From: Roseomonas acroporae
GTDB taxonomy: Bacteria > Pseudomonadota > Alphaproteobacteria > Acetobacterales > Acetobacteraceae
Direction of reading: 5' to 3'
Assembly (NCBI RefSeq): GCF_023223525.1
Contig: NZ_JALPRX010000022.1
Coordinates: forward strand, 1-64,000
DNA: 64,000 bases
The first letter of the stretch is position 1, and every line of letters begins with the position of its first letter. Below are positions 1 to 7,821 of the stretch, in pieces. The notes beneath the pieces were generated by a model. That model was not told the origin of the DNA. It did not search any database and worked only from the letters and a program-made list of their open reading frames with translations. The translations under genes and the position numbers were made by a program.

Positions 1-39
1 ACCTGAAGGTCGCTGGTTCAAATCCAGCCCCCGCATCCA
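1..39 (+). tRNA. 3' end of initiator tRNA (tRNA-fMet), partial
   Basis: The window opens inside a tRNA. The T arm is visible at 12-28 (GCTGG, loop TTCAAAT, CCAGC), followed by the acceptor 3' strand CCCCGCA (29-35), base T at 36 and an encoded CCA (37-39). The preceding bases ACCTGAAGGTC match the 3' half of the anticodon stem and variable loop of bacterial initiator tRNA, and the acceptor strand ending in A matches the unpaired C1-A72 hallmark of fMet tRNA. The anticodon lies outside the window, so the identity rests on this family resemblance. Confidence 0.8.
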
Positions 40-144
40 GATTTCAAGCGCACATCCAGATTCCTGTCCGTCCCCGCGTCCTGCACTTCCGCCCGGCGAC
101 GTTTCCTGTCACTGTCCCGGCAGGCGGCGGAAGCAGGCAGGGGC

Positions 145-591
145 ATGTTCGTCCACGCAAGCTGCGCGGCCCGTGGTAACGATGCCGTGCTGCTGCTCGG
201 GCCGCCCGGTGCGGGCAAGTCCGATCTCGTGCTGCGCCTGCTGCAGGCTGGCTGGTGCCTCGTGGCTGACGATCAGGTTTCCTTGCAGGCAACAGGGGGA
301 GAGGTGACCGCAAGCGCTCCGGACGCTCTGCGCGGCCTGCTGGAGGTTCGTGGCCTCGGCATCTTCCGCGATCTGCCGTCAACCCATGCCGCGCTGCGTC
401 TCGCCGTCGAGCTGGTACCGCGCGACGCGGTGCCGCGCCTCCCCGAGCCTCGTCGCTGGCACGCCGCCGGCCTTCCCACCCTGCCGCTGGTCGCGCTGCA
501 CGGCTTCGACGCCGCGGCGCCCGCGCGGATCGCCATGGCGCTGGATGCGGCGACCGGCCGCGTCCGGCAGCAGGCAGGCGCCTTCGCCTGA
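145..591 (+). CDS. hprK: HPr kinase/phosphorylase, short alphaproteobacterial form
   Basis: This enzyme phosphorylates, and in the family also dephosphorylates, a serine of HPr, and so sets the state of a regulatory PTS. The 148-residue protein has Walker A GPPGAGKS at 19-26, ADDQV at 41-45 and the HprK signature LEVRGLGI at 66-73. It lacks the N-terminal domain of Gram-positive HprK, as is normal in alphaproteobacteria. It is first in a run with rapZ, EIIA, ptsH and ptsI, and its stop lies three bases before the rapZ ATG, so the two are probably co-translated. In this group hprK often follows a two-component system, which would lie outside the window. Confidence 0.93.
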   Translation: MFVHASCAARGNDAVLLLGPPGAGKSDLVLRLLQAGWCLVADDQVSLQATGGEVTASAPDALRGLLEVRGLGIFRDLPSTHAALRLAVELVPRDAVPRLPEPRRWHAAGLPTLPLVALHGFDAAAPARIAMALDAATGRVRQQAGAFA

Positions 592-594
592 GCC

Positions 595-1707
595 ATGGCG
601 ACCGGTGCACCAGATCCCCATTTCCCGGAGGCGCCGGAAAGCCCGCCCGCCGAACGGCCTTCCACACCGCGGCCGCTGGTGCTGGTGACCGGCCTCTCGG
701 GCGCCGGCAAGGCGACGATCCTGCGTGCCCTCGAGGATCTGGGTTTCGAGACGGTGGACAGCCCGCCGCTCGCCGTGCTCGGCACGCTGCTGGAGCCTGC
801 CCGGCCCGAGGCATCCTCCGGCGAGGCCCACGGGGATGAGGCCGCGGCCGTGCCCGCCCGGCCCTTCGCCGCCGGCATCGACGTCCGCTCGCGCGGCTTC
901 TCGGTCGATACCGTCCTCGACCTGCTCGCCCGCCTGCGCCAGCGTGCCGACGTCGCGCCGCAGCTCGTCTTCGCCACCGCCGACGAGGCGGTCCTGCTGC
1001 GCCGCTACACCGAGACGCGCCGCCGCCATCCCATGGCCTCGCCCCGTGCCGAGTCCTCCACCGGCCTGACCGGGCCGGTGGTGGAAGGCATCGCGCGCGA
1101 GACGGCGCTGCTCGCCCGCCTGCGCGACGCCGCCGACTGGCTGGTGGACACCTCGGACCTGCCACTGCCCGAACTGCGCCGGCTGGTGGAGCGCCGGTTC
1201 GGCGTCGGGCGCGGCACCGCACTCGCCATCGGCGTGCAGTCCTTCGCCTTCCCGCGCGGCCTGCCGCGCGAGGCCGACCTGGTCTTCGACCTGCGCTTCC
1301 TCCGCAACCCGCACTACGATCCCGCGCTGCGGCCGCTGACCGGCCGAGACCCCGCCATCGCCGCCCATATCGAGGCCGATCCCGCCTTCGCGCCCTTCTG
1401 GGAGAGGCTGGTCTCGCTGATCGACATGCTGGTGCCGCGCTACGTCGCGGAGGGCAAGAAGTACCTGACGGTGGCCATGGGCTGCACCGGCGGCAAGCAC
1501 CGCTCGGTCCTTGCCGCCGAGCGGCTGGCAGCCCATCTGTTGCGGTCCGGATGGCCGGTGGACGTCACGCATCGCGAGTTGCCCGCCCCGCCCCGCCCGG
1601 CGCCGGACTGGCCGGACGATGCCACGCCCGCGCCGCCGGCGCCCGGCCGAAGACCGGAATTTCCCGCCGCGGCCCTTGCCCCCCGACCGCGCGCGGGGGA
1701 CCCATGA
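595..1707 (+). CDS. rapZ: RapZ-family RNase adapter / nucleotide-binding protein
   Basis: In enterobacteria RapZ delivers the GlmZ RNA to RNase E; in alphaproteobacteria the role is less clear, but it is constantly linked to PTS genes. Visible family motifs are YTETRRRHP (138-146), FDLRFLRNPHY (231-241) and the C-terminal GCTGGKHRS (296-304). The P-loop at 33-41 reads GLSGAGKAT: the Ser/Thr that normally follows the lysine is alanine, and the usual DNLP block is DSPP. A proline/alanine-rich tail follows about residue 330, making the protein longer (370 aa) than the typical size near 290. Nucleotide binding may therefore be altered. The stop overlaps a further ATG (ATGA). Confidence 0.9.
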   Translation: MATGAPDPHFPEAPESPPAERPSTPRPLVLVTGLSGAGKATILRALEDLGFETVDSPPLAVLGTLLEPARPEASSGEAHGDEAAAVPARPFAAGIDVRSRGFSVDTVLDLLARLRQRADVAPQLVFATADEAVLLRRYTETRRRHPMASPRAESSTGLTGPVVEGIARETALLARLRDAADWLVDTSDLPLPELRRLVERRFGVGRGTALAIGVQSFAFPRGLPREADLVFDLRFLRNPHYDPALRPLTGRDPAIAAHIEADPAFAPFWERLVSLIDMLVPRYVAEGKKYLTVAMGCTGGKHRSVLAAERLAAHLLRSGWPVDVTHRELPAPPRPAPDWPDDATPAPPAPGRRPEFPAAALAPRPRAGDP

Positions 1708-2042
1708 CGGGAAAGGAGGGGCGACAGCGGCCCGCCATGGCCCGCCGCGCGATGCCGCCGGGCGACGCCGAACCCGAACGACGGCACGGGCCGACACAGG
1801 ACACGACCTTGAATCACCAGCCTGCCTTCGAGCGCCGCGCGCAGGATGCCCCCCCGGCAAGCCTGCCACGCCGTGCGCCGGGTCCCTTCCACGCCTCCGC
1901 CCGGCCCGGCCCGGTGGATCGCCTGGGCAATGCCTCGCCGGCGCGTGCGGCCGGGCCGGCGCCGGAAGCCGTGCGCCGCGCACCGGGCCCCGTGGCCCGA
2001 TCCGGGAGGGCCGGGCCCCGCGCCCCGACCGACCGGCGATGA
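1704..2042 (+). CDS. possible small Pro/Arg-rich protein between rapZ and EIIA
   Basis: A 112-codon frame fills the otherwise empty gap between rapZ and the EIIA gene. Its ATG overlaps the rapZ stop as ATGA, and its own TGA overlaps the EIIA ATG, again as ATGA. Both junctions are the type used for translational coupling elsewhere in this operon. The predicted product is low in complexity, rich in Pro, Arg and Ala, and resembles no family I know; GC-rich DNA often gives such open frames by chance. It could be a real disordered protein or merely a spacer that ribosomes cross to reach EIIA. Confidence 0.3.
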   Translation: MTGKEGRQRPAMARRAMPPGDAEPERRHGPTQDTTLNHQPAFERRAQDAPPASLPRRAPGPFHASARPGPVDRLGNASPARAAGPAPEAVRRAPGPVARSGRAGPRAPTDRR

Positions 2043-2488
2043 TCGGCCTCGTGCTGGTGACCCATGGCCGCCTGGCCGAGGAGCTGAAGCTCGCCATGGA
2101 GCACGTGGTCGGGCCGCAGCGGAACGTCGCCACCGTCTGCATCGGCCCCGAGGACGACATGGAGGGGCGGCGCGAGGACATCCGCGGCCGCGTCGCGGCC
2201 GTCGACGAGGGCGACGGGGTGGTGGTGCTGACCGACATGTTCGGCGGCACCCCCTCCAATCTCGCCCTCGCCACCATGGGCGAGAACGTCGAGGTGATCG
2301 CGGGGGTGAACCTGCCCCTGCTGGTCAAGCTCGCCAAGGTGCGCGGCTCCGAGCCGCTGCCGCAGGCGGTCGAGCACGCGCAGGCGGCCGGCCGCAAGTA
2401 CATCGCCTGTGCCAGCGCCGTTCTGGGTGGCCACGAGGCCACCCCGTCGCCCGCCGGCCACGGCGTCATGAACGGGAAGCATCCATGA
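2039..2488 (+). CDS. PTS mannose-family EIIA protein (regulatory)
   Basis: This single-domain IIA protein accepts phosphate from HPr on His9 (motif VTHG at 7-10) and in alphaproteobacteria acts as a regulatory end-point rather than a sugar transporter subunit. The 149-residue sequence carries the fold signature TDMFGGTPSN around residues 65-74. I chose the ATG at 2039, which puts the start directly before MIGLVLVTHG, the usual N-terminus; longer upstream in-frame extensions run antisense-like through rapZ. No IIB, IIC or IID gene is nearby, which supports a regulatory PTS. The stop overlaps the ptsH start as ATGA. Confidence 0.92.
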   Translation: MIGLVLVTHGRLAEELKLAMEHVVGPQRNVATVCIGPEDDMEGRREDIRGRVAAVDEGDGVVVLTDMFGGTPSNLALATMGENVEVIAGVNLPLLVKLAKVRGSEPLPQAVEHAQAAGRKYIACASAVLGGHEATPSPAGHGVMNGKHP

Positions 2489-2880
2489 ACGATCTCGCCA
2501 ACACCGAAGCCCAGTCCCTTGCCGGCGAGGCGGCGGGCCGAGAAGGCGGGGCCGGCGCCTGCACCGCCGAAGGATGCTGCGGCGGGGCGGGCGGCGGTCC
2601 GGGCGGCATCGTGCTCACGCGCACCCTGCGCGTCGTCAACGGCCGCGGCCTGCATGCCCGCGCCGCCGCGAAGCTGGTGAACCTCGCCGAGCGCTTCTCG
2701 GCCTGCGTCACCGTCTCGCGGCACGGCCAGAGCGTGCCGGCCTGCTCGCTGATGGGGCTGATGATGCTCGGCGCCGGCAAGGGCAGCGAGATCACGGTGC
2801 AGGCCGAGGGCTGGGACGCCAAGGAGGCGCTGGAGGCGATCGCCGGGCTGGTCGAAGCGGGATTCCATGAAGACTGCTGA
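2485..2880 (+). CDS. ptsH: HPr phosphocarrier protein with N-terminal extension
   Basis: HPr carries phosphate from EI to EIIA. The HPr domain begins near residue 42; His57 in GRGLHARAAAK is the phosphorylation site and Ser88 in ACSLMGLMML is the expected target of HprK. The family is normally near 90 residues, but this protein has 131 because of about 40 extra N-terminal residues rich in Gly and Ala with Cys at 26, 31 and 32. The ATG overlaps the EIIA stop, and there is no internal ATG close to the HPr domain that would remove the extension. The 3' end overlaps ptsI by 14 bases. Confidence 0.92.
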   Translation: MNDLANTEAQSLAGEAAGREGGAGACTAEGCCGGAGGGPGGIVLTRTLRVVNGRGLHARAAAKLVNLAERFSACVTVSRHGQSVPACSLMGLMMLGAGKGSEITVQAEGWDAKEALEAIAGLVEAGFHEDC

Positions 2881-4897
2881 CCGCGCCCCGGAAGGCCACC
2901 GGCTGGAAGCCCGCGCCGAGCCGCGCGAGGTCGCCGCCAGGGGCGAGGCGAAGGCGCCGGGCGCCGGCAAGGGGGGCGAGGCCAGGTCGGCCGAGGCGCG
3001 CAGGACCGAGGCCGAGGCGGCCACCGAGCCGCCCCGTCCGGAAACCAGGGGGAACGACGCCAGGGGTGGGGAGCCGAAAGGCGCCGAGGCGCGCCCGGAG
3101 GCCGCCCGCAAGGGGCGTGCCCACCGCATCCGCGAGGTGCATCTGCACGGCATCCCGGTCGCCCCCGGCATCGCGATCGGCCCGGTCTACGATCCCGCCG
3201 AGGTCCCGGCCGAGGCGCCGCGACGCGCCATCCTGCCCGCCCAGGTGGAGGCCGAGCGCACCCGCCTGACCGATGCCGTGGCCCTCTCGCGCAAGCAGGT
3301 GGCCAAGCTGCGCGCCCGCCTCGCCGTGCTGCCCGAGGAGGCGCAGGAGGAGCTGGCGCCGCTGCTCGACGCCTACCTCATGATGCTCAACAACTCCCGC
3401 CTGCTGCGCGGCGCCCGCCGCCGCATCGAGGCGGAGCTGCTGGCCGCCGAGACGGCGGTGGGCGACGAGGCGGAGGCGATCGCCGCGGCGATCCTGGCGA
3501 CGAAGGACGACGACCGGCAGGGCCTGCAGCGGCGCGCCGGCGAGGTGCGCGAGATCGCCCGCCGCCTGACCCGCAACCTGACCGCGACGCCCTTCCGCGC
3601 CCTCTCCGCCGTGCCCGAGGGCTCGATCCTGGTGGTCGAGGAGCTGACGCCCGCCGACGCCGCGCTGCTCGACCCCGCCCGCGTCGCCGGCGTCGCCACC
3701 GAGGAGGGCGGCACCGACGGGCACACGGCGATCATGCTGCGCGCCCTCGGCATCCCGTCGGTGCTCGGCATCGCCGGGCTGACCGAGGCGGCGGCGCGCG
3801 GCGACCAGGCCGTGCTGGACGGCGCCGCCGGCACCATCGCGCTGCGCCCCGCCGCCGCCACGCTGGAGAAGGCGCGCGACCAGATCGCCGCCTACGCCAA
3901 GGAGCGCGCCAAGCTCTCCAAGCTGCGCCGGCTGCCCGCCGTCACCACCGACGGCGAGGACGTGGAGCTGCTGGCCAACCTCGAGATCCCGGCCGAGCTG
4001 CCGCTGATCGCCCAGGCGGGCGCCCAGGGCATCGGCCTGCTGCGCTCCGAGTTCCTGTTCATGAACCGCGAGGACCTGCCGGACGAGGAGGTGCAGTACA
4101 CCGTCTACCGGCAGGTGCTGGAGGCGATGGCGGGCGATCCCATCACCATCCGCGTGCTCGACTGGGGCGGCGAGAAGGACATCGAGGCGCTGGCCGAGGG
4201 CGTGCCGGCGCTGACCGGCCCGAACCCGGCGCTCGGCCTGCGCGGCATCCGGCTGCTGCTGCGCCGGCCGGAGCTGCTGGAGGCGCAGTTCGCCGCCATC
4301 CTGCGCGTGGCGGTGGGCGGGCCGGTGCGTATCCTGCTGCCGCTGGTCACCAATCCCGAGGAGGTGAAGCAGGCGCGCGAGATCTACGAGCGCGTGGCGC
4401 GCCGGCTGCGCCGCAAGTCGGTGCCGCTGCCCGAGAAGCTGCCGCCGCTGGGCGCCATGATCGAGACGCCGGGCGCCGCCCTCGCGGCCGACGCCATCGC
4501 GCTGGAGGCGGACTTCTTCGCCATCGGCACCAACGACCTGACCATGTACACGCTGGCCGTCGACCGCGCCGAGGCCGAGGTGAGCCACCTCTACGACCCG
4601 CTGCACCCGGCGGTGCTGCGGCTGATGCAGTTCGCCACCGAGGCGGCGCTGCGCCTGCGCATGCCCGTCTCGGTATGCGGCGAGATGGCGGGCAACCCGC
4701 GCCTGGTGCCGCTGCTGCTCGGGCTCGGGATACGCTGCCTCTCGATGAACGCCTCGGCCGTGCCGCGGGTGAAGCAGGCCGTGCGCAGCCTCGGCATCGA
4801 CGGCTGTGCCCGTTTCGCGCGGCGCGTGATGGAGCAGAGCGACCCGGCCCGCATCCAGGAGCTGGTGATGGGCTTCGGGGAGAAGGAGAAGGGGTAG
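2867..4897 (+). CDS. ptsI: PTS enzyme I (phosphoenolpyruvate-protein phosphotransferase)
   Basis: Enzyme I takes phosphate from phosphoenolpyruvate and passes it to HPr. The phospho-histidine is His286 in GGTDGHTAI, the barrel domain carries GLLRSEFLFM, and the catalytic cysteine is in VSVCGEMAGN near residue 604. The first 85 or so residues are a highly charged, low-complexity extension before the EI domain starts at VHLHGIPVAPG; there is no GAF domain, so it is EI-like rather than the EI-Ntr type with GAF. It is the last gene of the PTS run. Its TAG stop coincides with the start of a dispersed repeat. Confidence 0.95.
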   Translation: MKTADRAPEGHRLEARAEPREVAARGEAKAPGAGKGGEARSAEARRTEAEAATEPPRPETRGNDARGGEPKGAEARPEAARKGRAHRIREVHLHGIPVAPGIAIGPVYDPAEVPAEAPRRAILPAQVEAERTRLTDAVALSRKQVAKLRARLAVLPEEAQEELAPLLDAYLMMLNNSRLLRGARRRIEAELLAAETAVGDEAEAIAAAILATKDDDRQGLQRRAGEVREIARRLTRNLTATPFRALSAVPEGSILVVEELTPADAALLDPARVAGVATEEGGTDGHTAIMLRALGIPSVLGIAGLTEAAARGDQAVLDGAAGTIALRPAAATLEKARDQIAAYAKERAKLSKLRRLPAVTTDGEDVELLANLEIPAELPLIAQAGAQGIGLLRSEFLFMNREDLPDEEVQYTVYRQVLEAMAGDPITIRVLDWGGEKDIEALAEGVPALTGPNPALGLRGIRLLLRRPELLEAQFAAILRVAVGGPVRILLPLVTNPEEVKQAREIYERVARRLRRKSVPLPEKLPPLGAMIETPGAALAADAIALEADFFAIGTNDLTMYTLAVDRAEAEVSHLYDPLHPAVLRLMQFATEAALRLRMPVSVCGEMAGNPRLVPLLLGLGIRCLSMNASAVPRVKQAVRSLGIDGCARFARRVMEQSDPARIQELVMGFGEKEKG

Positions 4898-4985
4898 GGC
4901 GTTTTCAGGCCGGGCGCACGCGCCCTGCGGCTTGGGAAACCGGCGGCTCGGGAAATGCGCCGGATCGGAAGGCCGGAACGGCGCC
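4895..4985 (+). repeat. degenerate copy of modular hairpin repeat, module C
   Basis: Beginning with the ptsI stop codon (TAG then GGCGTTTTC), this stretch follows the plan of the TAGAGCATTTTC repeat seen intact at 10136, 48990 and 52747: a small GGGCG/CGCCC hairpin, then GGCTCGGGAAATGCGCCGGATC. It is the most decayed of the five copies found, with an apparent internal duplication of the right arm. Confidence 0.6.
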
Positions 4986-5010
4986 GGCCGGGAGGCCGGG
5001 GCCTGTCGCC

Positions 5011-5316
5011 TCAGAAGATCTGCAGCCCGCTGGGCCGGCGCTCCATCTCGACGCCGCCGGGCAGGCGCACGCCGCGCGCGGCGAGGCAGTTCCGATAGGC
5101 GCGCAGCTCGGTGGCGCGCTGGTCGTCGCGGATCGCCGTCTCGGCCCAGGGGCTCTGGCTGTAGCGGTGGGAGTAGTCGGCCACGCGCGGGTCGCGCGCC
5201 GCCTCCTCGCGACAGGCGATCTGGTCGGGGGTGGGGTTCTCGATCGGCGGCAGCGAGGAACGCGCGCAGGCGGCGAGGCCGAGCAGGGCCAGCGCGGCGA
5301 GGAGCGCCCGGCTCAT
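5011..5316 (-). CDS. small lipoprotein of unknown function
   Basis: The 101-residue product starts with a hydrophobic signal and a lipobox (LAAC, Cys17), so it should be lipidated and anchored in the cell envelope. The mature part is charged and has two further cysteines, in IACREEA and YRNCLAARG, compatible with a disulfide. The pattern of an N-terminal lipobox and a C-terminal YRNC motif is common among short alphaproteobacterial proteins without known function. Its start overlaps the nudC stop (ATGA on the minus strand), so it is likely the second gene of a nudC operon. Confidence 0.75.
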   Translation of the reverse strand: MSRALLAALALLGLAACARSSLPPIENPTPDQIACREEAARDPRVADYSHRYSQSPWAETAIRDDQRATELRAYRNCLAARGVRLPGGVEMERRPSGLQIF

Positions 5317-6272
5317 GCCATGGCCTCCATCCAGTCCTCGATCAGCCGGCGGGCGATGGAATCAAGGCGGGGGAGGGCGAAGCCGTTCGCCTCGGGGTCG
5401 CGCAGCTGCGCCAGGGTGAACCAGCGCGCGTCGCGCAGCTCCTCGGGGTCGATGCTGATGCGCTCGGAGACCGCCTCGGCATGGAAGCCCAGCATGATCG
5501 AGGCGGGGAAGGGCCAGGGCTGCGAGGAATGGTAGTGGACGCGGCCGACGCTGACGCCGGTCTCCTCCAGCACCTCGCGCCGCACCGCCTCCTCCAGGCT
5601 CTCGCCCGGCTCCACGAACCCCGCGAGGGTCGAGTACATCACCGAATTCGGGAAGCGCGTGGAGTGGCCGAGCAGGCAGCACGGGCCCAGCTCGCGGTCC
5701 TGGCGGATCACCAGCATGATCACGGCAGGGTCGGTGCGCGGGAAGTGCTGCGTGCCGCATTGCGTGCACTGCATGGCGTTGCCGGCCGAGCGCGGCTCAC
5801 AATTGCCGCCGCAGACGCCGCAGTAGCGGTGCTTGGTGCGCCAGTGCATCAGGCCGCGTGCATGGGCGAGCACCGAGGCCTCGCCGGGGGGAAGCTGGCC
5901 GGCGACGGCGCGCAGATCCGTGAACTCGCCGAGATCGGCTGGCAGCAGCGGCAGCGGGTCGTCGGCGGCGGAGCAGTCCACCGCGAAGACCGGCCGGCCG
6001 TCCCAGAGGCCGAGGAAGGCCCAGGGGCCGCCGGCCATGCGCACCGCCGAGGCGGCCTCGCCGGTCAGCAGCACGGCCTGCGGGGCGCCGGCGGCGTCGC
6101 GCCGCATCAGGCTGCGGGCGCGCCAGACCGGGGCGAAGAGCGTGTCCGGGTGGGAGATCGCGGCCTCGATGAAGGTCGCGTCCTCGCGCCGGTTCGAGGC
6201 GCGGTCCAGCGGGCTGCCGCTGTAGGCGTTCGGGCGGCTGGCGGGAATGTCGAGCACGGTGTCTTCGGGCAT
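5313..6272 (-). CDS. nudC: NAD(+) diphosphatase / NAD-cap decapping Nudix hydrolase
   Basis: NudC hydrolyses NAD(H) and removes NAD caps from RNA 5' ends. The protein (319 aa) shows the zinc ribbon Cys151, Cys154, Cys169, Cys172, the Nudix box at 218-240 (GFVEPGESLEEA then RREVLEETG) and the family signature SQPWPFPAS at 250-258, which separates NudC from other Nudix enzymes. I chose the ATG at 6272, giving MPEDTVLDIP; a longer frame extends upstream but is low-complexity. It overlaps the downstream lipoprotein gene by four bases. Confidence 0.95.
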   Translation of the reverse strand: MPEDTVLDIPASRPNAYSGSPLDRASNRREDATFIEAAISHPDTLFAPVWRARSLMRRDAAGAPQAVLLTGEAASAVRMAGGPWAFLGLWDGRPVFAVDCSAADDPLPLLPADLGEFTDLRAVAGQLPPGEASVLAHARGLMHWRTKHRYCGVCGGNCEPRSAGNAMQCTQCGTQHFPRTDPAVIMLVIRQDRELGPCCLLGHSTRFPNSVMYSTLAGFVEPGESLEEAVRREVLEETGVSVGRVHYHSSQPWPFPASIMLGFHAEAVSERISIDPEELRDARWFTLAQLRDPEANGFALPRLDSIARRLIEDWMEAMA

Positions 6273-6576
6273 GGGGCGCGGACGGTGCCATGCGCGGGGT
6301 TGGGCGGCAACGGGGCGTAACGGTCGGGCCGGCGGGGCGGGAGAAGGCGAGGGGTTCCCGCCGGCCCGTGGGCCGCGACCCCGGACGTCTTCCATCCTGC
6401 TGTCATGGGTATCGGCCCTGCGGGCATGGGTATCGGCGAAGTGGGTGGGGAAGGTCAGCCGGCGCCCCGGCAACGCCCCGAAAGGTTTGCCGCCGGCCTC
6501 GCGGAGTTGATACCGGGTGTCCCGGGAAGCCTGCGCGGAAGCCTGATGGGCGTGGGGACCGCCCCGGCGTCGGGCA
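6273..6576. other. intergenic region upstream of nudC
   Basis: These 304 bases between two minus-strand genes must hold the nudC promoter. I see no convincing coding frame, RNA gene or long inverted repeat; a short direct repeat ATGGGTATCGGC occurs near 6404-6431. Confidence 0.5.
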
Positions 6577-7200
6577 TCAGTGGACGTCGACGGCGGCCAG
6601 GAAATTCAGTTGGCCGCCACGGTGCGCCGGCACCAATTCGGGCGGCGACAGCGGATGGAAGTCGGGGCTCCAGGGCCAGGGATCGAAAACCCCCGATCCC
6701 TGGATCAGCGGTCCCGAAGGCGTGTCGACGAAGTCGACCTGGCTGAGCACCATCGCGTGATGGCCGTTCCCGTACAGCAGCGGACGGTTGTTCCTGATCT
6801 CGTCGACGATGAAGCCGTCGGTGATCGCGTTTATGCCGTTCCCGAAATCATAGGCCGCCCGCAGCGACGCGCTGAAGTCGTTCCCGTCGTTGTCGGTCCA
6901 GCGGGCGCTCAGAACCCGGGCCATGACGATGCTGGGGCTGGGCAGGCAGGCCTGCTGCCCGAACACGGCCTGCACGATCCGCTGCTGATCCACCTGGTAC
7001 CCGTGCATCGCGAAGATCATGGCGGCGGATGCGGCCCAGCACCATTGCGCGCAGTCCTGCTTGATGATCCGCGGCCGCTCGACATACACGCGGCAGAGCG
7101 GGCCCATGGCGGTCATGGAAACGCAGCCGCCCGCGGCGCCGGCCGGCTTCGGGAGAATCGCCGCCGAGGCCGCGGACAGCAGGAATGCGCGGCGTTCCAT
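6577..7200 (-). CDS. exported papain-like cysteine protease (AvrRpt2/C70-like)
   Basis: The 207-residue protein carries the papain-like triad. The likely nucleophile is Cys54 in QDCAQWCWAASAAM, with Gln48 ahead as oxyanion residue, His147 or His148 in GNGHHAMVL, and Asp173 in VFDPWPW. The spacing and the QxxCxWCWAA pattern resemble the AvrRpt2 type (PF12385, papain-like peptidase). The N-terminus MERRAFLLSAASAAIL is an export signal with twin arginines, so the enzyme probably acts in the periplasm or outside. The ATG at 7200 places the signal at the very start; a second ATG 15 bases upstream gives MAGGS first. The gene is alone, with no obvious inhibitor or secretion partner. Confidence 0.75.
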   Translation of the reverse strand: MERRAFLLSAASAAILPKPAGAAGGCVSMTAMGPLCRVYVERPRIIKQDCAQWCWAASAAMIFAMHGYQVDQQRIVQAVFGQQACLPSPSIVMARVLSARWTDNDGNDFSASLRAAYDFGNGINAITDGFIVDEIRNNRPLLYGNGHHAMVLSQVDFVDTPSGPLIQGSGVFDPWPWSPDFHPLSPPELVPAHRGGQLNFLAAVDVH

Positions 7201-7553
7201 GCTTCCTCCGGCCATGCTTCCTCCGGAAGCGGACTCATTCCGACAATGGATCGTCGCATGGCGGGATCCGGGCGGCAACGTTCCGCCGCGCTCCCGCACG
7301 CCAGGGTGTGACGCTTCGCACATGAACGGCCCGGACGACGATCGCTGCCGGCCGTTTTCCCGGGGTGGCGCCGCAGGGACGCGGCTGGCTCCCGGCGACG
7401 CGGCGGCGCTTTCCCGGCCCCGTCACCTGCGACGCGCCCGGACGTCGCGGCGGCGATCGGGATCGGTTCGCGGGAGACGGGCGGGGCGGGCGGCGAGGGT
7501 GCCGGAGGCCCGCGGCGGTCGGTGCCAGACCCTTCCTTTGTCCCACCCCTCCC
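7201..7553. other. divergent intergenic region between protease gene and ffs
   Basis: No credible gene is seen. A near-perfect direct repeat CATGCTTCCTCCGG lies at the protease start (about 7198-7227), and another direct repeat TTGTCCCACCCC occurs twice just before 7565, the second copy overlapping the ffs -35 box. Confidence 0.5.
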
Positions 7554-7581
7554 TTGTCCCACCCCCCGGGGGGCATGATAT
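7554..7581 (+). promoter_or_regulatory. candidate promoter of the SRP RNA gene
   Basis: TTGTCC at 7554-7559 and TGATAT at 7576-7581 are separated by 16 bases, close to sigma-70 boxes. Initiation about 8 bases later would fall at 7589, exactly where the folded SRP RNA begins. Confidence 0.5.
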
Positions 7582-7588
7582 CCTGCCG

Positions 7589-7688
7589 TCGGAAGGTCGG
7601 TGGCGGACGGGCTCCTCGCCAACCCGGTCAGGTCCGGAAGGAAGCAGCCGTAACGGGTTCTTGCCCGGGTCGCTTCGCCGGCCTTCCA
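7589..7688 (+). ncRNA. ffs: signal recognition particle RNA, small bacterial (4.5S) type
   Basis: The conserved Ffh-binding tip GGTCAGGTCCGGAAGG followed by AAGCAGCC is at 7626-7648, and the closing stem GGAAGGTCGG (7591-7600) pairs with CCGGCCTTCC (7678-7687) with one G-U pair. The RNA targets nascent membrane proteins together with Ffh. Its position just before dnaX is the common arrangement in alphaproteobacteria. End positions are estimated from the outer stem. Confidence 0.95.
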
Positions 7689-7821
7689 CCCGGCTCCCCC
7701 GCTTCTCCCTCGCCGAGGGACGGGCCTCGCCCGGGGGGGCGGGCCACGCAACCCCGGCCCGCCTGCCGGCCCCGCCTGCCTGGGGGACGCGGCCGTCCGA
7801 ACGGATAACCGCCGCCCGCGC

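Noticed and set aside
379-3171. Very long open frame on the minus strand across hprK, rapZ and EIIA
   Set aside because: It is antisense to well-supported genes and reads as low-complexity Arg/Ala/Gly/His protein, a usual by-product of high GC third positions.
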